NCBI GenBank assembly: GCA_036497895.1
Contig: DASXIR010000086.1
Span: 1 to 17,316 of the forward strand
Source: CAVQFC01 sp036497895
GTDB taxonomy: Bacteria; Acidobacteriota; Vicinamibacteria; Vicinamibacterales; CAVVIG01
Direction: 5' to 3'
Length of the DNA: 17,316 bases
The notes below the pieces were generated by a model. That model saw nothing but the letters and a program-made list of their open reading frames with translations, searched no databases and was not told the origin of the DNA. The position numbers and the translations under genes were made by a program. Shown here one piece after another: positions 7,422-14,510 of this stretch; the stretch's first letter is position 1, and the number at the start of each line of letters is the position of its first letter.

Positions 7422-9199
7422 GCGGTAATCCTGACGGCCACCACGGTCATGTCGTCGTTCGGTGGCGTCTCGCCGCGGAAATCCTCGACCGCGGCGAAGA
7501 TGGCGTCCACCAACGAGCGCGAGGGCCCGGCACAATGCTCGCGAATCACGTCCATGAGGCGCTCGTAACCGAACTCGCGGCCGAGCGCGTCATTGGCCTC
7601 GGAGACGCCGTCCGAGCAGAATACGAACACATCTCCCACCGACAGGTCGAACGTGATTTCGTCGTAAGACGAACCCGCAAATGAACCCAGCGGAACGCCC
7701 GGCAGCTCAATCTGACTCACCGTCTGATCGCTGCAGCGGATCGGATACGGCAATCCCGAGTTCGCGAGCATCACGGTCCGGCGCTTGAAGTCGAACACCG
7801 CGTAGCAGAGCGTGCAGTAGTACTCCTCGAGCTGCCGCTCGTGCAGGATGGTGTTGGTCGAGGCGAGCACGCCCGCCGGGCTGAACCGCTCGGGCGCGTA
7901 GCGGCGCCGGAACGTGCGCGAGCGAATCAGCTCGCCGGCGAACGCGCTATAGAGCGCTGCCGGCACGCCTTTCCCCGACACGTCACCGACCGCGACGACC
8001 AGACTGTTGGGCTCTGGCGCGAGGAAGTCGTAGAGGTCGCCGCCGAGTTCCCGCGCCGGTTCGAAGCGCGCCGCGACGTCCACCTGCTTCATGCGCTTGG
8101 GCAGCTCGGTCGGCAGCAGCGCGGTCTGCACCCGCTGCGCGAAGCGGATTTCCTTCTCGAGACGGATTTCGTTGGCGCGAATCGTTTCGTAGAGCCGGGC
8201 GTTCTCGATCGCGACCGCGGCCTGGCTGGCCAGCAGTGTCAGGATTTCGACGTGGGTTTTGCTGAAGGCATCGAGCTCCGGACTCTCGAGATCGAACACG
8301 CCGATGCAGCGATCCTGCAGCAACAGCGGAATCACCAGCTCCGATCGGGCATCGTCCACCACCTGGATGTAGCGCGGATCGACGGAGACGTCGGGAACCA
8401 GCACGGCCTCCTTGTGGAGCGCGGCGTAGCCGACCAGTCCGTGTCCGAGCTTGACGCGCGGCATCGTGATCTTGTCGCCGTAACGGACGGCGGCCTTCAT
8501 CTCGAGCTCGGCGGTCTCGTCGTTGAGCAACAGGATGCCAAACGTCCGGTAGTCAATCAACCGCCGGGCAAGATTCGCGATCCTGGTCAGCAGTTCGTCC
8601 AGATGCAGGATGGCGCCGAACTCGCGCGCGATTTCTGACAGCGTTTCGAGCGTGCTGGTGTACTCGCGCTCGTGCTCGAACAACCGCGCGTTTTCGATCG
8701 CGACCGCGACGTGAGCGCCGAACTGCCGCAGCAGCAATTCGTCGGTCTCGGAGAACTGGCCCGCTGTGTCGCTGAGCAGGTTGAGTGCGCCGATCACCCG
8801 GCCTTTGCGGCGCAACGGGACCACCAGCTCCGCTTCCGAGCCGGGCACCGCCTCGACGTAGCGCGGGTCGGCGTGCACGTCGTTGACCAGCAGCGGCGTG
8901 CCCTCGGCGACCGCCGTCCCCACCAGCCCGTGTCCGACCTTGACGCGCAGCGTCTGGGCGATCTCGTCCGGATAGCCGACCGAATAGGCGATCGACAGCT
9001 CGGCCCGCTTGGGATCGAGCAGGTAGACCGCGAAGGCCTGGAACTTGGTGATGCGCGCGATCAGCAGCGGAATCTTGTGCAGCAGCTCGTCGAGATCCAG
9101 CACCGACGTGATCTCGCGCCCGAGCTCGAACAGCGTGACGACGAGTTCACGAATGTTGGGCGCGGCCGGAGCGGTCGGGGGCGGGCTGGATTCACTCAC
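7418..9199 (-). CDS. GAF-GAF-PP2C (RsbU/SpoIIE-type) serine phosphatase
   Basis: 593 residues, cytoplasmic. GAF domain 1 spans about 20-170 and GAF 2 about 185-335, each with the GHGLVG and AVAIENARL landmarks. A coiled linker (about 336-365, RLEKEIRFAQRVQTALLP) leads to a PP2C domain at about 370-593. Metal-binding motifs are intact: GGDLYDF (386-392), VGDVSGKGVPAALYSA (404-419), FCSDGVSEA (528-536) and NDDMTVV (581-587). Such phosphatases usually dephosphorylate an anti-sigma-factor antagonist in partner-switching stress control. No antagonist or RsbW-like kinase is in the window, so the target is unknown. The start is GTG 9199; no Shine-Dalgarno is seen, and the preceding 35 bases are degenerate heptamer repeats. 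The stop is coupled to the beta-lactamase-like gene. Confidence 0.92.
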   Translation of the reverse strand: MSESSPPPTAPAAPNIRELVVTLFELGREITSVLDLDELLHKIPLLIARITKFQAFAVYLLDPKRAELSIAYSVGYPDEIAQTLRVKVGHGLVGTAVAEGTPLLVNDVHADPRYVEAVPGSEAELVVPLRRKGRVIGALNLLSDTAGQFSETDELLLRQFGAHVAVAIENARLFEHEREYTSTLETLSEIAREFGAILHLDELLTRIANLARRLIDYRTFGILLLNDETAELEMKAAVRYGDKITMPRVKLGHGLVGYAALHKEAVLVPDVSVDPRYIQVVDDARSELVIPLLLQDRCIGVFDLESPELDAFSKTHVEILTLLASQAAVAIENARLYETIRANEIRLEKEIRFAQRVQTALLPTELPKRMKQVDVAARFEPARELGGDLYDFLAPEPNSLVVAVGDVSGKGVPAALYSAFAGELIRSRTFRRRYAPERFSPAGVLASTNTILHERQLEEYYCTLCYAVFDFKRRTVMLANSGLPYPIRCSDQTVSQIELPGVPLGSFAGSSYDEITFDLSVGDVFVFCSDGVSEANDALGREFGYERLMDVIREHCAGPSRSLVDAIFAAVEDFRGETPPNDDMTVVAVRITA

Positions 9200-9200
9200 G

Positions 9201-9235
9201 GGAGTCAGAACTACGAAGTCTGAAGTTAGAAGTCA
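9201..9235 (-). repeat. Five degenerate tandem heptamers before the phosphatase start
   Basis: On the minus strand five 7-base units follow each other directly: TGACTTC, TAACTTC, AGACTTC, GTAGTTC, TGACTCC. The first three share NNACTTC. The array ends one base before the GTG at 9199 and takes the place where a ribosome binding site would be expected. Confidence 0.6.
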
Positions 9236-9264
9236 GCGCCTGCAGCGCGAAGCGCGCATCGAGC

Positions 9265-9270
9265 AGTATA
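9265..9270 (-). promoter_or_regulatory. Putative -10 element of the phosphatase gene
   Basis: On the minus strand this reads TATACT (five of six). It overlaps the plus-strand TATAAT of the FabZ-like gene by four bases. If used, it gives the phosphatase a leader of about 60 bases that includes the heptamer array. Confidence 0.35.
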
Positions 9271-9272
9271 AT
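9267..9272 (+). promoter_or_regulatory. -10 element of the FabZ-like gene
   Basis: A perfect TATAAT ends 11 bases before the ATG at 9284, implying a leader of about 5 bases or less. No -35 hexamer at the usual distance and no Shine-Dalgarno. Confidence 0.6.
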
Positions 9273-9283
9273 CTGACCACGCC

Positions 9284-9772
9284 ATGGATCTGACGCTTCC
9301 TCTGGATCAGGCCGCCATCGAGCGGATTCTGCTGCACCGCTACCCCTTCCTTTTCGTGGATCGAATCACGGAGTTCGAGGTGGACACGCGGATCGTCGGC
9401 ATCAAGAACGTCTCCCACAACGAGCGCTATCTGTCACGCGACACCGATGGCGAGCCGGTACTGCCGCCGACGATTCTGACCGAGGCGGTGGCGCAGGTCG
9501 GAGCGATCCTGATTCTGGCCAAGCCGGAAAACCGTCAGCGGCTGATCGTCTTCATGGGCATCAAGCGGGTGCGCTATCGTCGGCCGGTCCGTCCCGGCGA
9601 TCAGGTCGTGATCGAGGCGACCGTCGTGCGGCTGCGCAGCAAGATGGGCGTGCTGCGCGGCGTGGCGCGGGTGGACGGCAAGTCGGTCATCGATGGCACC
9701 ATGACGTTCGCGCTGGAGTCCACGATCGACCGTGACGTCCGGCTCGCCGAGACCAAGACCGCTAACGCTTGA
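9284..9772 (+). CDS. FabZ-like hotdog protein lacking the catalytic histidine
   Basis: 162 residues with clear (3R)-hydroxyacyl-ACP dehydratase (FabZ) similarity: RILLHRYPFLFVDRITEFE (about 14-32), IKNVSHNE (40-47), LTEAVAQVGAIL (65-76), FMGIKRVRYRRPVRPGDQVVIEATV and VDGKSVIDGTMTFA. In FabZ the catalytic His sits in GHFPG; here a gap-free alignment gives R52-D53-T54-D55-G56, so His is Asp. The following PG is PP (61-62). The catalytic acidic residue of the central helix is kept as Glu67. Normal dehydratase chemistry is therefore doubtful; a thioesterase, altered lyase or structural role is possible. It stands alone, not in a fatty-acid cluster, and its 3' end overlaps the convergent HExxH gene by 11 bases. 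Confidence 0.85.
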   Translation: MDLTLPLDQAAIERILLHRYPFLFVDRITEFEVDTRIVGIKNVSHNERYLSRDTDGEPVLPPTILTEAVAQVGAILILAKPENRQRLIVFMGIKRVRYRRPVRPGDQVVIEATVVRLRSKMGVLRGVARVDGKSVIDGTMTFALESTIDRDVRLAETKTANA

Positions 9773-10424
9773 AGACGAGCAGTACCGAGCCTGCCTTCAC
9801 GGCTCGCGACGCCCACTTCGCCCACCGCGAATCCGGCCGGTAATAGCGATACGCATCGAGCAGCGCCGGCGCCATCACCATCGCGCCGATGACCGGTTCG
9901 CCGACACCGATCGATTGCGCCATCCCGCGCGTGTCTCTCTCGAACGGCCCGGCTCTCGCGAACGCGACGATGCCATAGCCGACCGAATTGAGGACGTTGA
10001 AGGCGAACAGGCCTTTCGCCAGCGGTGCGTGCTCGGCGCGCAGCGACGGCCGCGCGGTCAACAGCCACTCGTTTGACGCTTCCTGCACCCAGAATCCGGC
10101 CGAGGAAATCGTGTATTCGATTCGCGCCGGCTGGCCGCCGTCGTGCGTAACCGCGAAAAAAGGAATCGGCCCGAAATGCACCGGCGTGATGCGGGGGTTG
10201 GTCTGGAAGATCGCGTCGAAGATCAGGTGACCCGCTTCGTGCGCGCCGAACGCGAGCGCGGCGCCACCAAGGAATTGCGCAGTGTCGGCAACGGCATGCT
10301 CGTCTGATGTGGAATCAGGCGGCGCGCCAGCTGGACTGTTCTGCGCCATCGCCGCCTCAGGCAGAAACACCGTTGAAAACACCACGATCGCCACGATCGC
10401 CGAACGGACGAGTACGGCACTCAA
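9762..10424 (-). CDS. Membrane protein with HExxH motif, possible metalloprotease
   Basis: 220 residues from a TTG start at 10424. The start is chosen because it leaves a standard signal peptide (AVLVRSAIVAIVVFSTVFLPEAAMA); upstream ATGs at 10496-10487 would place the gene over the divergent small gene. After a hydrophilic stretch, a hydrophobic segment carries HEAGH (62-66), the zinc-binding pattern of many metallopeptidases. Further hydrophobic segments are LAKGLFAFNVLNSVGYGIVAFARAG, IGAMVMAPALLDAYRYY and a C-terminal one. The M50 (site-2 protease) motif NxxPxxxxDG is not evident, although an Asp in RDTRGMA could be a third ligand. I do not recognise a named family; protease activity is inference. 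The 3' end overlaps the FabZ-like gene. Confidence 0.65.
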   Translation of the reverse strand: MSAVLVRSAIVAIVVFSTVFLPEAAMAQNSPAGAPPDSTSDEHAVADTAQFLGGAALAFGAHEAGHLIFDAIFQTNPRITPVHFGPIPFFAVTHDGGQPARIEYTISSAGFWVQEASNEWLLTARPSLRAEHAPLAKGLFAFNVLNSVGYGIVAFARAGPFERDTRGMAQSIGVGEPVIGAMVMAPALLDAYRYYRPDSRWAKWASRAVKAGSVLLVFKR

Positions 10425-10473
10425 GTTGCACTTCCGCGTAGCTGGACGAGACTTTGGAAAACGTAGGCCTGAA

Positions 10474-10623
10474 ATGTTGGAAACCATCGCCATCATTCTG
10501 ATCGTACTGTGGCTGCTCGGAATGGTCAGCGGCTACACCCTCGGCAACTTCATCTACGTACTGCTGGTCATCGCGATCGTGCTGTTCCTGGTGCGGCTGA
10601 TCAGCGGGCGCCGGGTCGTCTGA
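10474..10623 (+). CDS. lmo0937-family small membrane protein
   Basis: 49 residues: MLETIAIILIVLWLLGMVSG, then YTLGNFIYVLLVIAIVLFLVRLISGRR. Two hydrophobic helices separated by a GYTLG turn with a basic tail (RRVV). This matches the lmo0937/DUF5670-type mini-proteins of many soil bacteria, whose function is unknown. The start is ATG 10474, the first Met at the expected family start; longer in-frame extensions upstream are rejected as they overlap the divergent gene antisense. Transcribed divergently from the HExxH gene with about 50 bases between starts. Confidence 0.85.
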   Translation: MLETIAIILIVLWLLGMVSGYTLGNFIYVLLVIAIVLFLVRLISGRRVV

Positions 10624-10657
10624 AGCTGTACCATCCAGGATCGCGGATCTTAAATGT

Positions 10658-11590
10658 TCAGGCGCGGGCGCCCTTCACGAGGATGACGCCCGCGAAGACG
10701 ATCGCCGCGGCGATGCCGGTACGAGCATCGAACGGTTCGTGCAGCACCAGCGTGCCGAGCGCGACCGCGATGACCGGATTCACATACGCGTAAAGCGACA
10801 CGGTCGCGACCGGCAGGTGCTTCAGTGCGTAGGCATACGCAGTGAACCCGCCGATCGCGCCGACGAAAATCAAATAGGTCAACGCTCCGGCGGAACGTGG
10901 CGTGAAGCGCAGCGCCGTGGTTTCGTGCGCGGCGAGACCGGCGACGAGCAGCGCGATGCCGCCGAACAACATCTCGAACGCGGCCGTCGCCAGAACGTTC
11001 TCATCGTGCGCCTCTCCTCGCCCACGGCTTCTCGCATACGAGGATCCGATCGCCCACCCCACGCACGCCAGCTGCGCCGCGACTACCCCGCCGAGAAATG
11101 CGCGGCCACGATCGCCGGTCTGAAGCTCGGGCCAGACCAGCATCAGGATCCCGGCAAAGCCGACGATCAGCCCGAGCACACGCCGCACGGTCAGACGCTC
11201 GCCGCCGGGCAGCAACGCATCGAACCCGACCATCCAGAACGGAGACGTCGCCACCAGAACCGCTGTCAGCCCACTGGGGACGGTCTGTTCAGCCCAGACC
11301 ACTCCGCCATTCCCCAGTCCCAGCAACAGCACCCCGAGCAGCGTCAGGGACGGCCATGCACGCGGACCGGGCAGCCGCTCGCCTCGCAGCTTGAGGACGA
11401 GAACCAGCAGGCCGCCGGCCGCGATCCAGCGCATCGCCGCCATCAGCAGAGGCGGAATGGTTTCGAGCGCGATGCGGATTCCCAGATAGGTCGTGCCCCA
11501 GATCAGGCAGACAGCGATCCATGCAGCATACGCGCGTCTCTGGCTGGTCTCGCAGGTGTGGGAAGTAAGGATTTTTCGACTGTAGCCCAA
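10658..11590 (-). CDS. EamA/DMT-family transporter
   Basis: 310 residues and about ten transmembrane helices, in the inner membrane. Two EamA repeats: the first has AWIAVCLIWGTTYLGIRIALETIPPLLMAAMRWIAAGGLL, the second ALTYLIFVGAIGGFTAYAYALKHLPVATVSLYAYVNPVIAVALGTLVLHEPF. Members export metabolites such as amino acids or nucleosides; the substrate cannot be told from sequence. No ATG or GTG lies in frame near the family start. TTG 11590 is the best choice: TACCGT lies 9 bases upstream and GGGG is close. TTG 11617 would add nine residues and abut the divergent start. The conserved domain begins about 18 residues after the chosen start. Confidence 0.88.
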   Translation of the reverse strand: MGYSRKILTSHTCETSQRRAYAAWIAVCLIWGTTYLGIRIALETIPPLLMAAMRWIAAGGLLVLVLKLRGERLPGPRAWPSLTLLGVLLLGLGNGGVVWAEQTVPSGLTAVLVATSPFWMVGFDALLPGGERLTVRRVLGLIVGFAGILMLVWPELQTGDRGRAFLGGVVAAQLACVGWAIGSSYARSRGRGEAHDENVLATAAFEMLFGGIALLVAGLAAHETTALRFTPRSAGALTYLIFVGAIGGFTAYAYALKHLPVATVSLYAYVNPVIAVALGTLVLHEPFDARTGIAAAIVFAGVILVKGARA

Positions 11591-11603
11591 ACCCCAGGCA
11601 CGG

Positions 11604-11609
11604 TAAAAT
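11604..11609 (+). promoter_or_regulatory. Putative -10 element of the PCFCGC gene
   Basis: TAAAAT (five of six) ends 8 bases before the ATG at 11618, so the transcript would start almost at the ATG. It overlaps a TACCGT on the opposite strand (11605-11600) that could serve the EamA gene. Confidence 0.45.
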
Positions 11610-11617
11610 GAAAACAA

Positions 11618-12238
11618 ATGGGAAGAAAATCCGCCGCCAAGACGCAGGGTCGATCGTCGTCGGACGTGCCGCCACCAGGGGAAGAGAAGAAGTCCTCATC
11701 CGCGATGCTCATCGTCGGCATCGTCGCATTGGCGGCGGTGGTGGGCGCATTCGTGTATTTTCGTGGCGCGGCGACGCAAGCCGACGCAACTGCCGCCGCG
11801 GCTCAAGCGCCGCCGGCGATTCCAGACGAAGTGCCGCCGGCCGCGAAGTTCGGTCCGCACAAACAGCAGACACTGCCGCCGCTTCCCTTCCAGGCCTACG
11901 CGCCGCCGCGGCCGCCGGACGTCGTCCGTGCGGACTACGTGTTCGCCGCTGAGCATCCGGAAGTTCTCAGCTACGTGCCGTGCTTCTGTGGTTGTGAACG
12001 ATCCGGGCACACTGGAAACGACTCGTGTTTCGTCGCCAAGCGCGACAGCTCAGGCGACGTGGTCGAGTGGGAACCGCACGGCCTCGAGTGCACGGTCTGC
12101 CTCGACGTTGCCAGCGAAGCGCGTCAGATGTACTCGTCCGGTGCCTCGGTGAAGGAGATTCGCGCGGCGATCGAGAAGCGCTGGGCCGCGACCTCAGCAC
12201 AGCAGCACACGCACACGCCGACGCCGTTACCCAAGTAA
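11618..12238 (+). CDS. Membrane-anchored PCYCGC-motif protein
   Basis: 206 residues. A short basic N-terminus and one transmembrane helix (about 30-48, AMLIVGIVALAAVVGAFVYF) anchor it, probably with the rest outside the cytoplasm. An Ala/Pro-rich linker (about 51-101) follows, then a Cys-rich domain (about 105-190). It holds YVPCFCGC (120-126), SGHTGNDSCF (129-138) and GLECTVCLD (155-163), six Cys in all. The PCYCGC family is otherwise best known from Bacillus lipoproteins; here the anchor is a helix and not a lipobox. A role in metal or redox binding is plausible from the Cys spacing but not shown. The tail is His/Thr/Pro-rich (HTHTPTPLPK). An intrinsic terminator follows. Confidence 0.8.
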   Translation: MGRKSAAKTQGRSSSDVPPPGEEKKSSSAMLIVGIVALAAVVGAFVYFRGAATQADATAAAAQAPPAIPDEVPPAAKFGPHKQQTLPPLPFQAYAPPRPPDVVRADYVFAAEHPEVLSYVPCFCGCERSGHTGNDSCFVAKRDSSGDVVEWEPHGLECTVCLDVASEARQMYSSGASVKEIRAAIEKRWAATSAQQHTHTPTPLPK

Positions 12239-12245
12239 GCGGAGC

Positions 12246-12280
12246 TGAGGGCTGCGCGTCACCGCGCGGCCTTCATTTGG
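12246..12280 (+). terminator. Intrinsic terminator after the PCFCGC gene
   Basis: Positions 12246-12258 pair with 12263-12275 through 13 pairs including two G-U wobbles; the core is GGCTGCGCG with CGCGCGGCC, closing a TCAC tetraloop. TTTGGTTCC follows as a broken T-rich tract. It starts 8 bases after the stop codon and ends before the next promoter. Confidence 0.7.
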
Positions 12281-12290
12281 TTCCTACCCC

Positions 12291-12296
12291 TATAAT
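12291..12296 (+). promoter_or_regulatory. -10 element of the hybrid kinase gene
   Basis: A perfect TATAAT ends 6 bases before the GTG at 12303. With the normal 6-7 base distance to the first transcribed base, the message would begin at the G of GTG, i.e. leaderless. No Shine-Dalgarno and no -35 box are visible. Confidence 0.65.
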
Positions 12297-12302
12297 CCAA
12301 CC

Positions 12303-13823
12303 GTGGAACGACGAGGCGCCGCATTCGCGCGACTGTTCGAAGCGGTGCACGAAGGTGTGTACATCGGGGCGATCGGCCCCGACTGGACCACGACGATCGC
12401 CGCCAATCCTCACCTCAAGTTGATTTTCGGCCACGACAGCGACGCGCCTGAAGAAGACGTGCGCCCCTTCGATCGCGAACGCTTCGTTGATCCACAGGCC
12501 CGCGTGGCTCTGCTGGAGCGCCTCGGCGCCGATGGCTCCGTCAACGACTACCTGCTGCGGCTTCGCCGCGCGGACGGCAATCCCGTGTGGGTCGAGTTGA
12601 CGGCGCGCGCGGATCCGCCGGGCGAGGATCAGAGCCTCCGCGTCGAGGCGCTGATGCGCAACGTCTCCGAGCGAAAAAAACTCGATGACGAAACGCGGGA
12701 CCTCTATCACCAACTGCTCCAGGCGGAAAAAATGGCGGCGCTCGGCCAGACCGTGTCCGGCGTCGCGCACGAGTTGAACAATCCACTGGCGACGATCCTC
12801 AGCTGGGCCGAGCGGCTGTCGCAGCGGACGCTCGACGATCAGGTCCGGCGCGGGCTCGAAGTCATCCTCTCCGAATCGGACCGCGCCGCCCGCATCGTCC
12901 GGAACCTGCTCACCTTCGCGCGCAAGCGGCAGACGACGCGGGCGATGGTGGATGTCAACCAGGTGATCCGTGAAACGCTGGCCTTGCGCGCGTACGAGCA
13001 GCGCGTGACGAACATTTCGGTGATCGATGGCCTCGCTGCGGGACTGCCGCAGGTGTTTGCCGATGGCCACCAGGTGCAGCAGGTGCTGCTGAATCTGGTC
13101 ATCAACGCGGAGCAGGCAATGCTCTCCGCGAATGGCCGCGGCGTGCTCGTCGTGAGAACCTGGCACGACGCTGAACGCGAGTCGGTGGTTCTCGAAATCA
13201 ACGACGATGGGCCGGGGATTCCCGACGATCTGCAGCCGAAAATCTTCGACCCGTTCTTCACGACGAAGGAAGTCGGCAAAGGGACGGGACTGGGCCTGAC
13301 CGTCGCCTACGCCATCGTGCAGGAACACGGTGGGCGCATCCGTCTCAGATCGCAGCCGGATGGTGGTGCGTCGTTCTACGTGGAGTTGCCGGTCACCGGC
13401 GCCAAGCTCGGACCCGAGCCGAGCGAGCACGGACGTCAGGGTCCGGTGGAAGCGGTCGCCGGTGCGTCGATTCTCGTGGTGGAAGACGAAGCCAAGCTGG
13501 CCAGCGCCGTGTCGGACGCGCTTCGCGATGCCGGCTACGTCGTCGACCACGAGGCTGACGGCGAGATCGCGCTGACCAAAATCAAGGAGAGTGCGTTCGA
13601 CCTGGTGGTGTGCGACCTGAAGATGCCGCGGATGGACGGCAAGACGTTTTACCGGACGCTGGTGGCGTCGCTGCCGGGAATGGCATCGCGAGTCATTTTC
13701 GTCACCGGTGACGTCGCCGGGACCGATGCCGAAGGGTTTCTGCAGGAAAGCGGTTGCCGCTGGCTGGCCAAGCCGTTCCGGCTCGGCGATCTGCTGCGCG
13801 CCGTGCGGGATGGATTGAGCTAG
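12303..13823 (+). CDS. Hybrid sensor histidine kinase (PAS - HisKA - HATPase - receiver)
   Basis: 506 residues, no transmembrane segment, hence cytoplasmic. A PAS-like sensor covers about 8-122, ending in VEALMRNVSERKKLDDE. The dimerisation domain carries the phosphorylated His156 (GVAHELNNPLATIL). The ATPase domain has the N-box (NLVINAEQAM, 264-273), DDGPGIP (301-307), the F-box FDPFFTTK and GKGTGLGL (326-332). A C-terminal receiver (about 388-505) has the acidic pair E394/D395, phosphorylated Asp438 (VVCDLKMPRMDG), Thr468 region VTGD and Lys490. A phosphorelay within one protein is expected; no HPt or DNA-binding output is attached. The kinase ATPase family resembles NtrB/ZraS-like enzymes. 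Start is GTG 12303, fixed by the adjacent TATAAT. Its TAG stop shares a base with the next gene's GTG. Confidence 0.93.
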   Translation: MERRGAAFARLFEAVHEGVYIGAIGPDWTTTIAANPHLKLIFGHDSDAPEEDVRPFDRERFVDPQARVALLERLGADGSVNDYLLRLRRADGNPVWVELTARADPPGEDQSLRVEALMRNVSERKKLDDETRDLYHQLLQAEKMAALGQTVSGVAHELNNPLATILSWAERLSQRTLDDQVRRGLEVILSESDRAARIVRNLLTFARKRQTTRAMVDVNQVIRETLALRAYEQRVTNISVIDGLAAGLPQVFADGHQVQQVLLNLVINAEQAMLSANGRGVLVVRTWHDAERESVVLEINDDGPGIPDDLQPKIFDPFFTTKEVGKGTGLGLTVAYAIVQEHGGRIRLRSQPDGGASFYVELPVTGAKLGPEPSEHGRQGPVEAVAGASILVVEDEAKLASAVSDALRDAGYVVDHEADGEIALTKIKESAFDLVVCDLKMPRMDGKTFYRTLVASLPGMASRVIFVTGDVAGTDAEGFLQESGCRWLAKPFRLGDLLRAVRDGLS

Positions 13824-14482
13824 TGCGTTCGCTCGTTCGGTTGACGCTCGCCTTGATTTTCGTTCTGGCCGTTTGCATAGCCCTGGTTCCGACGTTTCGC
13901 ACCGAGGTGCTGCAGACCGCCGGCGAGACCGTCGCCGCGGCGGATACGGCGCTCAAGCCGCACGACGAACGGGCGATGGCCGCAGATCTGCTGGTTGCGG
14001 ATTTCGAGAGCGGCGCAGCCGGCATACTCGCGATTAGCGACCTCGCTCACGCACAACCATCGGCGACGGTGGCGTTGTTGCTGCCTGTGTCTACCAAGGT
14101 CGAGGACGAGATGGCACGTCGAGGCGTCAAGATTCCCGACATCTCGACGGATGTGCTGCTACAGCTCGGTGTGCCGAGGACGGCGATCATCAAGATCCCC
14201 GCAGGCGAGGGCGGAACGACGGAGTCTACTGCGGCGTTGGCCGACTGGGCGCGGGCGAACCCACAGAAACGGGTGCTCGTGGTCGTCGGAGCGTCTCACG
14301 GGCGGCGCTATCGACGCGCGTTGCTGCGGGTCTGGCCGAAGAGCGCGCCCGCTCCGACGGTCGCCACCTCCCCGTACGGACTCTTCCGCGTCGAGGACTG
14401 GTGGAAATCGCGAACCACGTTACGCGAGGGTCTGTTCGAGTTTCAGAAACTGGTCCTCGATTACGCGACCCATCCGTGGTGA
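13823..14482 (+). CDS. YdcF/DUF218-like envelope protein
   Basis: 219 residues from GTG 13823, which overlaps the kinase stop as TAGTG. An N-terminal membrane helix (LVRLTLALIFVLAVCIALVP) acts as anchor or signal. The rest resembles the SanA/ElyC/YdcF (DUF218) fold: MARRGVKIPDISTDVLLQLGVPRTAIIKIP (the GVP... segment), GGTTESTAALADWA in place of the usual NTxENA, and KRVLVVVGASHGRRYRRALLRVWPK in place of LVTSxxHMxRA. The family is linked to cell-envelope functions of unclear chemistry. The coupling to the sensor kinase suggests envelope signalling, an inference. An ATG at 13754 in frame lies inside the kinase gene and is rejected. Convergent with the sigma gene, 16 bases apart. Confidence 0.7.
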   Translation: MRSLVRLTLALIFVLAVCIALVPTFRTEVLQTAGETVAAADTALKPHDERAMAADLLVADFESGAAGILAISDLAHAQPSATVALLLPVSTKVEDEMARRGVKIPDISTDVLLQLGVPRTAIIKIPAGEGGTTESTAALADWARANPQKRVLVVVGASHGRRYRRALLRVWPKSAPAPTVATSPYGLFRVEDWWKSRTTLREGLFEFQKLVLDYATHPW

Positions 14483-14492
14483 GCCGGGTGGC

Positions 14493-14510
14493 GCGGCCCT
14501 ATCTGGCCGC
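14493..14510. terminator. Possible bidirectional hairpin between YdcF-like and sigma genes
   Basis: GCGGCC-CTATCT-GGCCGC gives six perfect GC pairs around a six-base loop, placed over the sigma gene's stop codon and just past the YdcF-like stop. No T-run, so weak evidence. Confidence 0.35.

Noticed and set aside
7841..9223. Two long plus-strand open frames
   Set aside because: Both are antisense to the GAF-GAF-PP2C phosphatase, which has intact motifs throughout.
12273..13550. 425-residue open frame on the minus strand
   Set aside because: Antisense shadow of the hybrid kinase; the kinase motifs on the other strand are unambiguous.
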